This document shows positions 21,237 to 33,199 of a DNA stretch of 37,617 nt, one piece after another. Both the position numbers and the translations under genes were made by a program. Origin of the DNA: Psychrobacter sp. JCM 18903 (lineage in GTDB: Bacteria > Pseudomonadota > Gammaproteobacteria > Pseudomonadales > Moraxellaceae); NCBI RefSeq assembly GCF_000586475.1, contig NZ_BAWJ01000022.1, positions 1-37,617 of the forward strand. Direction: 5' to 3'. The notes under the pieces are model-generated. The model was given only the letters and a program-made list of their open reading frames with translations. It searched no databases and was not told the origin of the DNA. How positions within the stretch are numbered: the first letter of the stretch is position 1; each line of letters begins with the position of its first letter.

Positions 21237-22103
21237 CTATTTAGCCAATAAGGCTAAAAACGCTGCTTTCTCATCTTTTGGCATATCAGTTAATGGCACA
21301 CGCACTGAGCCAACATCCATACTGCCTTTTAAGCAGCCCGCTTTAGCCTTTTGGTTGTAGTTGCCAGATTCCATAGAATGGATGGCAGGATAAATCTCGC
21401 TCATAATTTGTTTGGCTTTATCCCAGTCGCCTTGCTGAGTGGCATTAAATAGTGCAACTTGTTCTTCTGGGAAAACGTTGGCTGCGCCTGCAATCCAGCT
21501 CTTTGCACCCCAAAAGAAGAAATCGACCGGTTGATCATCACAGCCACAAACCACCTCAAAGTTGTCAAAATCAGCTTGTAGCATGCGTAACGCATGACTA
21601 AAGTCGCCGCTACTTTCTTTTACACCAACGATGTTAGGGTGTTTGGCTAGATGAGCGACGGTGTCAAATTCAATGGCAACGCCAACACGAGCAGGGAAGT
21701 TATACATGATAATAGGCAGCTCACTTGCATCTGCGACTTTTTCAAAGTGAGCAATAATGCCGTCTTGTTCAGGCAAGCTATAAGGCGTGGCAGACAGCAT
21801 CAGACCGTCATAACCTAAGGCTTTTGCTTGAGCAGAAAGCTCAATAGAATGGTCAGTCGATAAGCTATTGATACCAGCGATAAGAGTCACCTTATCTTTT
21901 GCTGCTTCAGCGATAGTGGTTAATACGAGCTCACGCTCTACTGCCGAAAAGGTATAGTATTCACCCGTAGTACCGCAAGCAACGATACCGGCTACACCTT
22001 TGTCAATAAAAGCTTCGACCAGTGTCTTTAATTTTTGTGCATCAACGTTGCCATTACTGTCAAAAGGAGTAACGATTGGGACTAAAATTCCATTAATGTT
22101 CAT
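21237..22103 (-). CDS. DapA/NanA-family lyase, probable 1-pyrroline-4-hydroxy-2-carboxylate deaminase
   Basis: Class I aldolase-like TIM barrel, 288 residues, intact. The family Schiff-base lysine is Lys162 in GVKESSGD and the partner Tyr134 is in MYNFPARVG, 28 residues apart as in DapA. GTTGEYYTFS is the usual substrate-carboxylate loop. A separate biosynthetic DapA would be expected elsewhere in the genome. Because it sits between a D-amino-acid dehydrogenase and an aldehyde dehydrogenase, with a hydroxyproline epimerase upstream, the best reading is the deaminase converting 1-pyrroline-4-hydroxy-2-carboxylate to 2-oxoglutarate semialdehyde. AAGGATAG is the ribosome binding site. Confidence 0.9.
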   Translation of the reverse strand: MNINGILVPIVTPFDSNGNVDAQKLKTLVEAFIDKGVAGIVACGTTGEYYTFSAVERELVLTTIAEAAKDKVTLIAGINSLSTDHSIELSAQAKALGYDGLMLSATPYSLPEQDGIIAHFEKVADASELPIIMYNFPARVGVAIEFDTVAHLAKHPNIVGVKESSGDFSHALRMLQADFDNFEVVCGCDDQPVDFFFWGAKSWIAGAANVFPEEQVALFNATQQGDWDKAKQIMSEIYPAIHSMESGNYNQKAKAGCLKGSMDVGSVRVPLTDMPKDEKAAFLALLAK

Positions 22104-22206
22104 AAGACTATCCTTAGTGATGTTGATATTGTTGGTGATTTGACGGGTGATGATTCAATGCTGAATCGGTTAGTTTTTCTGGGTTTATAAACGTTTAATA
22201 ATCTGC

Positions 22207-23453
22207 TTATTTAAAGCGTGAGAGTTGATACGGTTTTGGATCGATAGGGTGATCTTCATCAAAATAGTAGTTGGCAATCATTTGCGCACTAACGACAGCT
22301 TGCGTTAGGCCTAAATGTTGATGCCCAAAGCTTAAAAAGAGGCGTTCGATTTTGTCGATGACTGGCAAGGAGTCTGCGGTCGATGGTCGAAACCCCATCC
22401 ATGGCGTACTATCAGTAGCGTCTAACTCGGCTTTGAGCATAGGCTGCGCTTGTTGTAATAGCATATGCGCGCGCTGCATATTGGCATGGGCATCAAGTCC
22501 TGCGTATTCTACTGTGCCTGCCAAGCGTAGCCCCTCTTGCATCGGTGTCATGATAAAACGGCGATCCATGCTTGATACCGGTATCTGCAAGCGCGTACTT
22601 TCATGCGGTAGCATTAAGTGATAACCGCGTTCGGTATCTAGCGGCACATTCACGCCTGTCAGTTGCTTGGCCAATGCTTTAGAGTGTGCGCCTGCGGCTA
22701 GCATCACTTTGGACGCTGTCATATCACCTTGGCTGGTTGTTAGGTGAATACCGTCTGTATCATTGGTCGCTGCAAGAACATGGCAATGTTCAATGACATG
22801 ACCGCCTAACTTTCTAAAAGTATGGTGAAGCTGATTAATAACAGCTTTTAAATTGGTTATATGTCCTGTATTTGGAAAAAATAACGCCGCTAATTGGTTA
22901 TCTCGTAAAGCAGGTTCACGTTCTAATAACGCTTCTTTGGTCAATAGCTCATTATCCACGCCAATATCGTTAAGTCGACTACCATGTGCTATGAGAGGAT
23001 CGACGCTACTTGTATTCTCGACCGTCAATAATGAACCTTTTACCTGTACCCATTCGTCCAATTGCCACTGATTGGCAAAGCCTTGCCATGCTTGCAGACT
23101 GTTTTTATTTAAGTTTAATAATGCTTGATGAATACGCGCAAATGGCTCAGGGCGCATATTCATCAATAGCTTCATTGCCCAAGGCATCAAGCGAGGTAGA
23201 TAGCGCCAGTCTATACGCAGTGGTCCAGTCGGATCGATTAACATGGCTGGTACATGACGCAGCATGCTGGCATCTGCAATGGGGAATACTTGCTCAGTAG
23301 CGATATGACCTGCGTTACCAAATGATGCTCCTTGACCAACTTCGTTGCGTCTAGCAGTGCGACCTTGACGCCTCGTGCTTGCAACGTCACTGCCGCCGCT
23401 AGACCGATAATACCGCCGCCAATAATATGTAAGTCGAAGTCTGAGGTCGTCAT
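22207..23453 (-). CDS. FAD-dependent D-amino acid dehydrogenase (probable D-hydroxyproline dehydrogenase), one frameshift
   Basis: DadA-like flavoprotein of the DAO superfamily, about 415 residues after repair. The N-terminal dinucleotide-binding motif IIGGGIIGLAAAVTLQARG (residues 10-28) is followed by an acidic residue ending strand 2 (LLDA). Residues GHQHLGLTQA near the C-terminus match the conserved FAD-binding GHxxxG. The frame breaks near 23336: TTGGTCAAGG becomes TTG GGT CAA GG with one G, restoring GQGASFGNAGHIATEQV. In the cluster it would oxidise cis-4-hydroxy-D-proline, made by the epimerase, to 1-pyrroline-4-hydroxy-2-carboxylate, passing electrons to the respiratory chain. General D-amino-acid dehydrogenase activity is the alternative. 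Confidence 0.88.
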
Positions 23454-23549
23454 GGTTTTCTCGATTACGTTCTGTCGATTAAGGAGTTTTAAGAGTGTTC
23501 ACGCGTTTATCAATAAACCTGTCATTTCATAAATAATGCTGCGATTTTA

Positions 23550-24900
<1,351 letters not shown>

Positions 24901-25704
24901 ATGATGGATGTAATAGAAGAGGCGGGGCTTGTCGGCCTTACTGCCTCGTTGCGGCAGAGCATGGCTACTTATTATTCAGAAAGTAGTGAGGCATTTATTG
25001 GTAATGTCTCATTATTACTACCTCTACTTGATACTTTAAAGAATGTGGTGTTTTTTGTGAAAGATGAGCAGGCACGCTATCAGCTGGCAAACAAAACATT
25101 GTTAAAGCGTTGTAAGTTAAGTCAGCATAGTGATATCGTGGGATTTACCACTGAGCAGGTGTTTTCTCATCAGCAGAGTAAGGATTATATCTTGCAGGAT
25201 ATGAAAGTGTTGCGAGATGGGAAATCAATCGTTGATAATTTAGAGCTGCACAGTTATGCATCTGGTCAGTTAGGTTGGTGCATTACCAATAAACTGCCTA
25301 TCTATAATAGCAATCAACAAGTGGTCGCAATGGTTGGGATATCCGTCGATATTGATGAAGATAACGAACGCATTTTACGTAAGCATGCGCGCTTGGCGGA
25401 AGTCGCACAGTTTGTACGTGGCAATCTTGATCAGAAAATTAATATCGCAGAATTGGCGGAGCTGGCACATTTGAGCTTATCGCAGTTGGAGCGCACCTTT
25501 AAAGCGGTGCTCAATATGTCGCCCTTACAGTTTGTACAAAAGCTGAGATTAGAATATGCGGTTAAGCTATTAGCCATGCCTGAGATGTCAGTCACTCAAA
25601 TATCATTGAACTGCGGCTATAGTGATCATAGCGCCTTTAGCCGCCAGTTCAAACAATTTACAGGCTTGTCGCCCAGCCAATTTCGCCAAATGCATTTATC
25701 ATAA
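24901..25704 (+). CDS. AraC family transcriptional regulator with PAS-like sensor domain
   Basis: Predicted cytosolic DNA-binding regulator, 267 residues, intact. Residues about 40-155 look like a PAS-type ligand-sensing domain (NVVFFVKDEQARYQLANKTLL, then IYNSNQQVVAMVGISVDID). Residues about 170-267 form the double helix-turn-helix of AraC, with INIAELAELAHLSLSQLERTFK and the signature ISLNCGYSDHSAFSRQFKQFTGLSPSQFR. It is divergent from the hydroxyproline unit with a shared 330-base control region, so it is the likely activator of that unit; the ligand might be a hydroxyproline isomer (inference). The gene converges with ggt with only 9 bases between stop codons. Confidence 0.9.
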   Translation: MMDVIEEAGLVGLTASLRQSMATYYSESSEAFIGNVSLLLPLLDTLKNVVFFVKDEQARYQLANKTLLKRCKLSQHSDIVGFTTEQVFSHQQSKDYILQDMKVLRDGKSIVDNLELHSYASGQLGWCITNKLPIYNSNQQVVAMVGISVDIDEDNERILRKHARLAEVAQFVRGNLDQKINIAELAELAHLSLSQLERTFKAVLNMSPLQFVQKLRLEYAVKLLAMPEMSVTQISLNCGYSDHSAFSRQFKQFTGLSPSQFRQMHLS

Positions 25705-25713
25705 AAAGTTAAA

Positions 25714-27657
25714 TCAGTATCCAACCACAGCTGCATCAACGATACGTGGATCAGACGAGCCGTAGACACCATTTGGCGTAATCATAATCGACTGGGTTGA
25801 GCCCATGGCTGATTTTGGACTGACCGTATGACCCATTGATTCAAGCTTTTTAACCGTATCAATATTCAGTGCTTTTTCGACCCGAATCTCATCAGGCAGC
25901 ATTGGTCATGGATACGCGGTGCGTGAGTAGCCTCAGCAATATTCATATCATGATCGATGACGTTCGATATTATTTGGGTAACGGTGGTGATGATGCGGCT
26001 ACCACCAGGGCTACCCGTGACGATATATGGTTTACTGTCTTTAAATATCAGTGTCGGACTCATAGAAGATAATGGGCGTTTATTGGCTTCAACGGCATTT
26101 GCTTCACCGCCCAATAATCCATAACCATTAGGCACACCCGGTTTGGCAGAAAAATCATCCATCTCATTATTGAGCAATATCCCCGTACCTTCAGCGACAA
26201 GACCTGTGCCATAAGAAAAGTTCAGCGTATAAGTATTGGCTATTGCATTGCCATCTTTATCAACGATAGAGAAATGCGTGGTCTGATCACTCTCATAGGG
26301 TAGAGGGTTGTTGGCTTTGATGGTAGACGCTGGTGTGGCTTTGTCTGGATTGATTAAGGTGCGTAGTTTATCCGCATAAGCCTGAGAAGCTAAACCGCTG
26401 GCAGGCACATCGATAAAGTCAGAATCGCCCAAATACTCTGCGCGATCCGCATAAGCTAGCTGCATGGCTTCCGCCATTAAATGAATGGTTTGCGCGCTGT
26501 TTTGACCGTAGTCTTTTAGCGGATAACCTTCTAAGATATTTAAAATCTGCACGATATGAATGCCACCAGAAGACGGCGGTGGCATGGAGACAATCTCATA
26601 ACCACGATAATCGCCTTTGACGGGCACGCGAGCGATGGCTTCATAGTTGGCTAAATCTTGTAAGCTCATGCTACCACCAGCCTCATTGACCGCTTTGACC
26701 AACTTACTTGCGGTTTCTCCTTTATAGAATCCATCCGCCCCTTTTGCGGCAATCAGTTTAAGAGACTTTGCAAGCTCCGGTTGTTTTAAACGCTCACCGG
26801 GTTGATAGCGCTACCATCAGGTTTAAAGAATATCTTTTTGGTACTTGGCCATTTTTGCATGCGATCGCTTAACGCTTCTAACGACTCGGACAAGCCTGCG
26901 GTAACTTCAATACCATTTTCAGCCAGTGCAATGCTGGTGCCATCACCTGTCCGCGGCTCATCGTGCCATGTTCTTCTAATGCTTTAAGTAATCCTGCTAC
27001 TGTTCCCGGTACGCCAACTGCTAGACCGTGATAACGAGACAAGTCGCTGACCGCATTGCCATCCTCATCGAGATACATATCACGAGTGGCAGCACTCGGG
27101 GCTTTTTCACGGTAATCGAGTGCCACCGTTTTGCCTTGCTTGGCATCATAAATCATCATAAATCCACCACCACCGATGTTACCTGCGCGCGGTAAGGTAA
27201 CGGCTAGCGCAAAGCCAACGGCGACGCCAGCATCAACCGCATTACCACCGTCTTTTAAAATCTTGAGTCCAATATCAGAGGCGAGGGCTTCTTGGGTGGC
27301 GACCATGCCGTTCTTTGCCCAAACAGGGTGGTGAATCGCATCTTCAGAATAGATGGCTTGATCGGTCTTGGCATTGTTAATCGTGGAAGTGAGGGCATTG
27401 ATTTTGGCTCTTGTCACACGCTGAGTTTCAGATATTACAGTAGGATTATCAGCCATAATCGCGAGATTGATGGCGCTAGTGTTAATCGATGTTTGGTTGA
27501 TAGTAGTTGATTGATTGGTTGTCGGCTCAAGCGCGTGAGCAGATAGTGATACTAAAAATGTGCTACTGATTAACAAAATAGCCGCTTTAATATTTGCTCT
27601 ACTTTGAGAATTATTGTCAGCAGTGCGTATGTTGTTTTTTGATATAGAGGTTGGCAT
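25714..27657 (-). CDS. ggt: Gamma-glutamyltranspeptidase precursor (three frameshifts)
   Basis: Periplasmic Ntn-hydrolase that hydrolyses or transfers the gamma-glutamyl group of glutathione; the precursor self-cleaves into two subunits. About 648 residues after repair. Signal peptide: basic N-terminus, hydrophobic IKAAILLISSTFLVSLSAHA, likely cut after AHA. The large subunit shows GMVATQEALASDIG, GGNAVDAGVAVGFALAV and NIGGGGFMMIYD. The nucleophile is the first Thr of the small subunit, in QTTHFSIVDKDGNA, followed by NNEMDDFS and SPGGSRIITTV. Single bases are missing near 26929 (GCATTGCACTGG), 26799 (AACCCGGTGAG) and 25900 (CAATGCTGCC). ATG 27657 is chosen because AAGGAC precedes it. About 60 extra residues follow the signal peptide before the core. 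Confidence 0.9.
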
Positions 27658-27837
27658 TGTAAAGTCCTTTTTACTTGGGCGAGAAAGCAGTAGTGAGAAA
27701 CTTGTTTTGTATAAAAAAACCAAAGTATTTTCTTAATAAATAGGTTCTAATATTACTAAATTGTAACGCATTGTGATATAAATAACGGTACTAATGTACA
27801 CTAATTATAGACTGGCTATTTATACAAAGAGATTACT

Positions 27838-29870
27838 ATGTCATCAAATCATATTAATAATCATAATCGACAGCGCTACTCTGAGATGACGAGTCATCAT
27901 TCGTCTATCAATAATAACGACCATGTATATCAGGTAGGTAAATTGACGTCTATCGCCTTGCTGGTTGGCACTACGTCTCTGGCTCTTTTGGGCTGTCAAT
28001 CAAGCCCAGCGGTATCATCGCCTGCGCTGTCAAAAAGTATGATTGATTTTAGTACCGCTGATAGCGCGCAGAGCCAAGCACAAGGACGCGCATTTAATGC
28101 CAGCCTCACAGCCAAATCTGAGCGTTATCAGCAATTATTTTACCAAGAAAAATATCCCAATACGGACAATCAAGCCAAATCACATTTACTGGCAGCTATT
28201 CGTCAGCATTTGGCAACAGAACACGTATCAGTCGCGCAAGCCAATTATCAAGCCGTTCCTTTTATTGATCCAGATAGTATCGATGCCGGTTCTAGTAGCT
28301 TGCTTAGAACAATTATAGAAGCCTATGCTTATAAGCCTGACGGTGACTATGATGAAAGTGATTATGATGAAAGTGATTATGATGAAAGTGATTATGATGA
28401 AAGTGATTATGAGGACAGGCAAACTGAGGCTATGGCAGAGTTAGCAGCGGTAAGTGCAGAGTCGAATAAATGCAATGACAATGAGGACGATGACGCTTAT
28501 GAAGTCTGTGTTGTAGAGGATGTTAACTATGACGAAAACGGTTATAGTCGCAGTGACTATCAATCAGAGAGTTACGGCGAAGGGAACTATGACACCGATG
28601 ATTATGAATCAGACAGTGCTTTTTCAAAGTTATCAAAATTAAACCCAAAAAGCATGATAGAGCAGTATGAAGCCGTACAAATGGCAAAACAACAACCAGA
28701 GGATGTAGAACAAGGTAGCCAATCAGCAACGTCTACGGGCGTCATTGGTCAAATGCTGAGTATGTTCCATCGCACGCCGGAACAAATAGCTGCGTCAAAT
28801 GCTTATCAATATCAAAATTTAACGTTTAATAGTGTCAGTCAGTACAAACCCAAACAGCGACAACTGCAAAGCGTCTATAGCTATGACTATGTGACGCCGA
28901 CGATTGCCTCATCCATCCAGATACCGTTAGCGTCGATTTTAACCATAGTAAAGTCACGGTAGACCCATCGGCAATCATGCCTATCGTGGCGCTTGTTAAT
29001 CCTGAAAACACCCCTTTACCTAACCAAATGACCTCACATACCGTTAGTTTTGGGTTGCCGGAGAGTATTACCGCGCAGCTGCCGCCAGCAGTGCTTTACG
29101 ATGCCGCCATTGCTGCCATACAGAGCAGCATGGCAGAGCTAGCGCCTGAGCATTTTAGCGCGGTAGATATTCGCAGTGATGCCTTTGCCAAAGAAGTCGG
29201 GGCGAGCCGAGCGGTAAAAGTCTATTTTGGCAGCAAGCAAAGCGGTGAGATGATCGGCAAAACCCTAAAATACATGACAAAATCGCTGCAGGATTATGTC
29301 GATGCCAATCCACAGAAATATCCTGATGGCGCTATGCTAAAAACTGCGCTTGCGAAAGTGCAGCTATACAATAAAGGCTACCAAAGTGCAGATGTGGGTG
29401 CGCTATTGCAGCTTATTGAGGCCATCGGTCCGATATCTTTTAATCAGATAAATTACTATTATTTAGACCGATCAGATCGCCTGCTTGCTAAGCAGCAGCG
29501 GGTGAATATCGGTGGCGACTTGATGGGTTCGACAACCAGCGTGCTGAATCAAATACGCTATGATAAAAGAAGCTTTAATAAACATGCACTAACGCCTTTA
29601 TTGACCGAGTCTTTTGGCGCAAATGCTAAAGCTGCTATTGATGGCAATGCATGGATGGCAGAGCAACGCCAACAAAAGGACAGATTGCAAACGGCACGTG
29701 ATGCCCGCTATGACTATAGTGGGAGCAGTGATGATTACAATGATGATGACTATAGTAGCGATTATGCAGATGGTGATAGTGGCTATGATGCAGCAGAATA
29801 TGACAGTGCTGATAGTCAAGATGACACTGATATCGAAGACGATGCTGACAACAGGGTAGATGATCAATAA
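27838..29870 (+). CDS. Large lipoprotein of unknown function with Asp/Tyr-rich acidic segments (one frameshift)
   Basis: Not assigned to a family. About 677 residues after repair. A hydrophobic stretch, SIALLVGTTSLALLGC, ends in a lipobox with Cys near residue 53, predicting a lipid-anchored envelope protein; about 33 polar residues precede it, so ATG at codon 17 is an alternative start. Two strongly acidic Asp/Tyr/Ser-rich segments occur: one near 165-260, including four perfect DESDY repeats and a Cys pair, the other at the C-terminus (SSDDYNDDDYSSDY, ending VDDQ). Between them lies a mixed alpha/beta region. The frame breaks near 28920: ATCCAGATACC becomes ATC CAG GAT ACC, restoring DTVSVDFNHSKVTVDPSAI. 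It is followed 44 bases later by another lipoprotein and divergent from ggt. The acidic segments might bind cations (inference). Confidence 0.8.
28351..28410 (+). repeat. Four perfect 15-bp tandem repeats (GATGAAAGTGATTAT)
   Basis: Four identical units at 28351-28365, 28366-28380, 28381-28395 and 28396-28410 encode DESDY x4 within the acidic region of the lipoprotein. Copy-number change would keep the reading frame. Confidence 0.95.
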
Positions 29871-29914
29871 CGCTATCTTGTCATGTTCAAGCCAATATTT
29901 ATTAAGGATAAAAA

Positions 29915-31536
29915 ATGAAAAAAGCACATCAAATCATTGCAAGTCATCTTCCGTCAGCGAGCCTTGCGTCAGTTCTTAAGGCAATCGCCTATTCGCTGGC
30001 GCGTTGGTCACAGGAGCACTATTGTTAACGGGCTGCCAATCTACCAGTCTTGACCAATCCAATGCTATGACTGCTAAGCAAACGCCAGTGGCAGCAAAGA
30101 CAGCGTTGGCGACGGCGTTACAGAAACAGCGCCGACAGTCCTTTAGCTATCATAGCAATCTTGAAATTAGTAACGAGCAGCAGTTTAGCGATACAAATAT
30201 TGAAATAGATGCTAAAGCGCCAGTCGCCTCAGGCTATATCGATGAATACTGCGAAGACACGCACGATCAAGCGTATGCCGCCTTAATTACCCAAGAAGAA
30301 GCGCAAAATAAAGATATTTTAGCGGCAGATTATGATGCTCAGCGAACGGTGCTCAAAGACCGCTATCTTGAGTGTACGGATGCCTATGAGGCATGGGTAG
30401 AGAGTAAATATGATAGTGAAATCACTGTGCCAGCGCTTTACCAACAGTTATTTGACAATTACGACGACCGAGCAACAGCGCAAGATATCAAAAAAGCAAA
30501 GTTGCTAGATGCTTATGTGCTAAAGCCGCTGTCTATCAATGCACAAGGCGTCTATCAGCCAATGGCTGGCAAGGCGACGATGTTGGCGAGCGTGCAGTAT
30601 CAAACACGTAATCATCAAAGCAGCATGAATCAGCCGATTTATCTGGATCTCAAAAACGGTAATATTTATCTGTGGGCAGATAATTTTGCGATGTTTAATT
30701 CAGAACTATTAGACGATAAGCTCGGCACAAAGTGGCGCAACAAGTGGTTAAAGCTAGCCATTGATGATGGCAGCTTACCCAAAGGCTTTGGTAGTGAGTT
30801 GATAAAAAGCCACTTTGCCGCGTTAGATGCCACATTTGATGCCGCACCGATTAGCCAGTTTGATTATGTCGCCCCTAATACGCTAGCCTCGCTCTCTCCC
30901 AAGCTACCCGCGCATCAGCTACCAGCCATGCTGGCAAGTAACCAAGTCATTCGCCGTGTACAAAGTGCTGAGAGTTATGAGCAGTTTTATCAAGATTATA
31001 TGCGTATCATCTACGAGCGGCTAAGTCAGCGATATCCAGAACTGGTTAAAGAAAGTGAGCCCTACGAGGCAAGCGACACAAATGCTAAGAAATTTACCAG
31101 TAAAGCGTTGGCGCAGCAAATGCTAGCAATGATAAAGAATGACATAGATAGTGGCTCTGAGACAATAGCGGAAACAACAGCCGAGAAAACACAAAGTGCA
31201 ATGCTAGCTAATGCAGAGACGCAAGAGTTGTATGGGTTTGATAAGGGTGGTCAGCTTAAATGGCAGCACCTGCGTAGTGAGCTTCCGAGCGAAACTACTT
31301 CTAATAATATGGTCATAGATGTTTTGCAGCAGTATTCCGCTGTAAGCGCCAAAAACATGGCATTTCCCAATTTACCAAGTGATGTACAAGTGCCTAATGC
31401 CAGTAATAGTATTGATGTGCGCGAGTATGGCAGCGAGTTGATGCAGTATTATCGTGATGGCAATGGTACTGCGATGGGAAAAATGATGTTTAGTGTCATG
31501 CCAATGGCTAAAGAGAAGTTTGGAGCGATTGAATAA
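29915..31536 (+). CDS. Second large lipoprotein of unknown function (one frameshift near the N-terminus)
   Basis: Not assigned to a family. ATG 29915 follows AAGGA at correct spacing, but the frame runs to a stop within 40 codons unless one base is added near 29998 (CTGGCGCGTTGG), after which ALVTGALLLTGC continues: a hydrophobic core with lipobox and Cys at about residue 42. About 540 residues. Visible: a Cys pair (DEYCEDTHD and YLECTDAYE), a repeated-looking LYQQLFDNYDD, a beta-rich block MNQPIYLDLKNGNIYLWADN, and a long helical C-terminal half with SYEQFYQDYMRIIYERL. Block order (YQQLF helix, beta pair, LP-rich segment, helix) parallels the upstream lipoprotein, so the two may be distant paralogues acting together (inference). 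A strong terminator follows. Confidence 0.8.
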
Positions 31537-31600
31537 TTCAGTACGGCGCCAGAAAGATCTTTAAAATGACAGGTTTATTTGAATCTAAATATCTGGAACC

Positions 31601-31633
31601 AAAAAGCGCACCGTTTATACGATGCGCTTTTTT
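31601..31633. terminator. Rho-independent terminator, bidirectional
   Basis: AAAAAGCGCA and TGCGCTTTTT form a perfect 10-bp stem around a 12-base loop, with T-run on one strand and A-run on the other. It serves the second lipoprotein gene and the convergent Spy-like gene. Confidence 0.88.
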
Positions 31634-31697
31634 ATGTGTTCATAATCAGTCTTATAGGACATTCAGTATGAATGCAAAATAGCCTATTAATGACGAA

Positions 31698-32237
31698 TTA
31701 CATGCCTTGATGTGGTTTGCCATGCATTTTACCGTGCTCTGAGCCTTTATGACCTTTCGCTATTTTTTCAGCTTTTAATGTAGCAAGTTTTGCTCGTTGC
31801 TCAGCAGTCAATACTTGAGAGATAGCATGTTGAGTCTGTACTCGCTCAATGAAGCGCTGCTTGGTTTTAGCCGCTTGCTGATCAGCTAAGCGATTAACTG
31901 CGGCTGTATTTAGAGTGCTACTATTAGTCAATGCTTGCATCTGTTGCTGCATTTGCGCCCGTTCCAATTTGTTTTTTGTACGGTCAGCTTTACGATCGCC
32001 GTGTTGTGCTTGCATGATGGCTTTGATTTGCGCTTGTTGCGTTGCTGTTAGATCTAGTTGCGACATTGGACCTCTCATGCCGCCTTTTTTCATACCACCT
32101 TTTTTCATGCCATCTTTATGCTGCATTTTACTGGTCGTTGGTGTGGTATCAGTGGTTGCATTAACACTGGTACAAGCTGTTACGGTGAAAATGCTAGACA
32201 TTGCTAATACTGAGCCCATTAATAATTTTTTCATCAT
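31698..32237 (-). CDS. LTXXQ-motif (Spy/CpxP-like) envelope protein
   Basis: A 179-residue exported protein with signal sequence MMKKLLMGSVLAMSSIFTVTAC; VTAC could be a lipobox, so it may be lipid-anchored. Two LTXXQ motifs mark the family: LDLTATQQAQIKAIM and VLTAEQRAKL. The family includes Spy and CpxP, periplasmic chaperone or stress-feedback proteins. Oddities are a KKGGM-KKGGM repeat after the signal and a His/Lys/Gly-rich tail (GHKGSEHGKMHGKPHQG), which might bind metal. It is divergent from the two-component system, the same arrangement as cpxP and cpxRA, suggesting it is a target of that system (inference). AAGG sits 5 bases before ATG 32237. The gene is intact. Confidence 0.85.
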   Translation of the reverse strand: MMKKLLMGSVLAMSSIFTVTACTSVNATTDTTPTTSKMQHKDGMKKGGMKKGGMRGPMSQLDLTATQQAQIKAIMQAQHGDRKADRTKNKLERAQMQQQMQALTNSSTLNTAAVNRLADQQAAKTKQRFIERVQTQHAISQVLTAEQRAKLATLKAEKIAKGHKGSEHGKMHGKPHQGM

Positions 32238-32501
32238 CGTTACCTTAATTTATGGTGCATACGTTATTGGTTGCGAAAAAGTCAGTTTTTATCTGATCAG
32301 CTTATGAATGCTAAGTGTCCCGGATAGCCACTATCCATCACAGCTTGTTATCAGTATTTGTCGCTGATAGACGCTATATTACGACAGTTAGAGGTTACGA
32401 ACATTTATGAAGTATTAAGAAAGGTAACGTTTATAGCGAATCGATAAGCAATTGACTGATAATATGGCTCATAAAGCGATTTAACGCTTAAGGAGAAAGA
32501 T

Positions 32502-33199
32502 GTGCCAAACATACTACTAGGCGATGATGACGAAGAGTTGACCCAGTTATTACAAGAATACTTGCACAATCATGGGGTGACATGCGACTGCGTTCACGAT
32601 GGTGAGGCTGTCATACAGAAACTCAAAACTGCGAGCAATAATGTGCTTAATGGTACTGCTGCTTACGACCTTTTAGTGCTAGATATTATGATGCCAAAAA
32701 TCGATGGATTGAGTGTCTTGCGTCAATTGCCCAATATCAGTGATATCCCTGTCATTATGCTGACCGCAAAAGGGGAGGAGATTGATCGTATCATTGGGCT
32801 TGAACTTGGTGCTGATGATTATATTACCAAACCCTGCAATCCTAGAGAACTGCTGGCACGTATTAATGCCGTCATCAAACGTACTAGCGCAGCGACATCA
32901 GAGCATACGCCGCTACCAGAGAGCCGTTTGCATCTGGATCAAAACCAGCGGCTTTGTCAGATAGATGGCATAGAACTACAAGTGACGGGGACAGAATTTG
33001 ATTTACTGGTTGCGCTACTGAAACAAAAAGGTGAGGTGGTGAGCAAAGCGTGGCTGTCAGAGCATGTTTTACAACGTGAATTACAACCCTTCGACCGTAG
33101 CTTGATGTGCATGTCTCACGACTCCGCAAAAAACTCCAACCTTTTCATGATGAGCCGATCAAAGCGGTTCGTGGTAAAGGTTATCAGCTGGTATTGTAA
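32502..33199 (+). CDS. OmpR/PhoB-family response regulator (one frameshift)
   Basis: Cytosolic transcription factor with N-terminal receiver domain (acidic pocket GDDDEE at 8-12, phosphorylated Asp61 in LLVLDIMMPK, and Lys in ITKP) and a C-terminal winged helix. The start is GTG 32502 with a strong AAGGAG site. The frame breaks near 33103: AGCTTGATGTGC becomes AGC TTG GAT GTG C with one G, restoring SLDVHVSRLRKKL, the recognition-helix segment, and ending GKGYQLVL at a TAA at 33197-33199. The stop overlaps the kinase start (TAATG), so translation is coupled. Most similar in layout to CpxR (RxxxG..GYQL). Reconstructed length is about 232 residues. Confidence 0.9.

Noticed and set aside
28228..28422. 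Minus-strand hydrophobic frame rich in Ile/Thr repeats
   Set aside because: It is the complement of the DESDY tandem repeat and has no start signals.
29598..29927. Minus-strand hydrophobic frame opposite the acidic lipoprotein tail
   Set aside because: Shadow of the Asp/Tyr-rich coding strand; no ribosome binding site.
32238..32429. CGTTACCTT (32238-32246) and AAGGTAACG (near 32421-32429) as a possible operator pair in the divergent region
   Set aside because: Nine bases by chance is plausible here, and the first copy is simply the ribosome binding site of the Spy-like gene.
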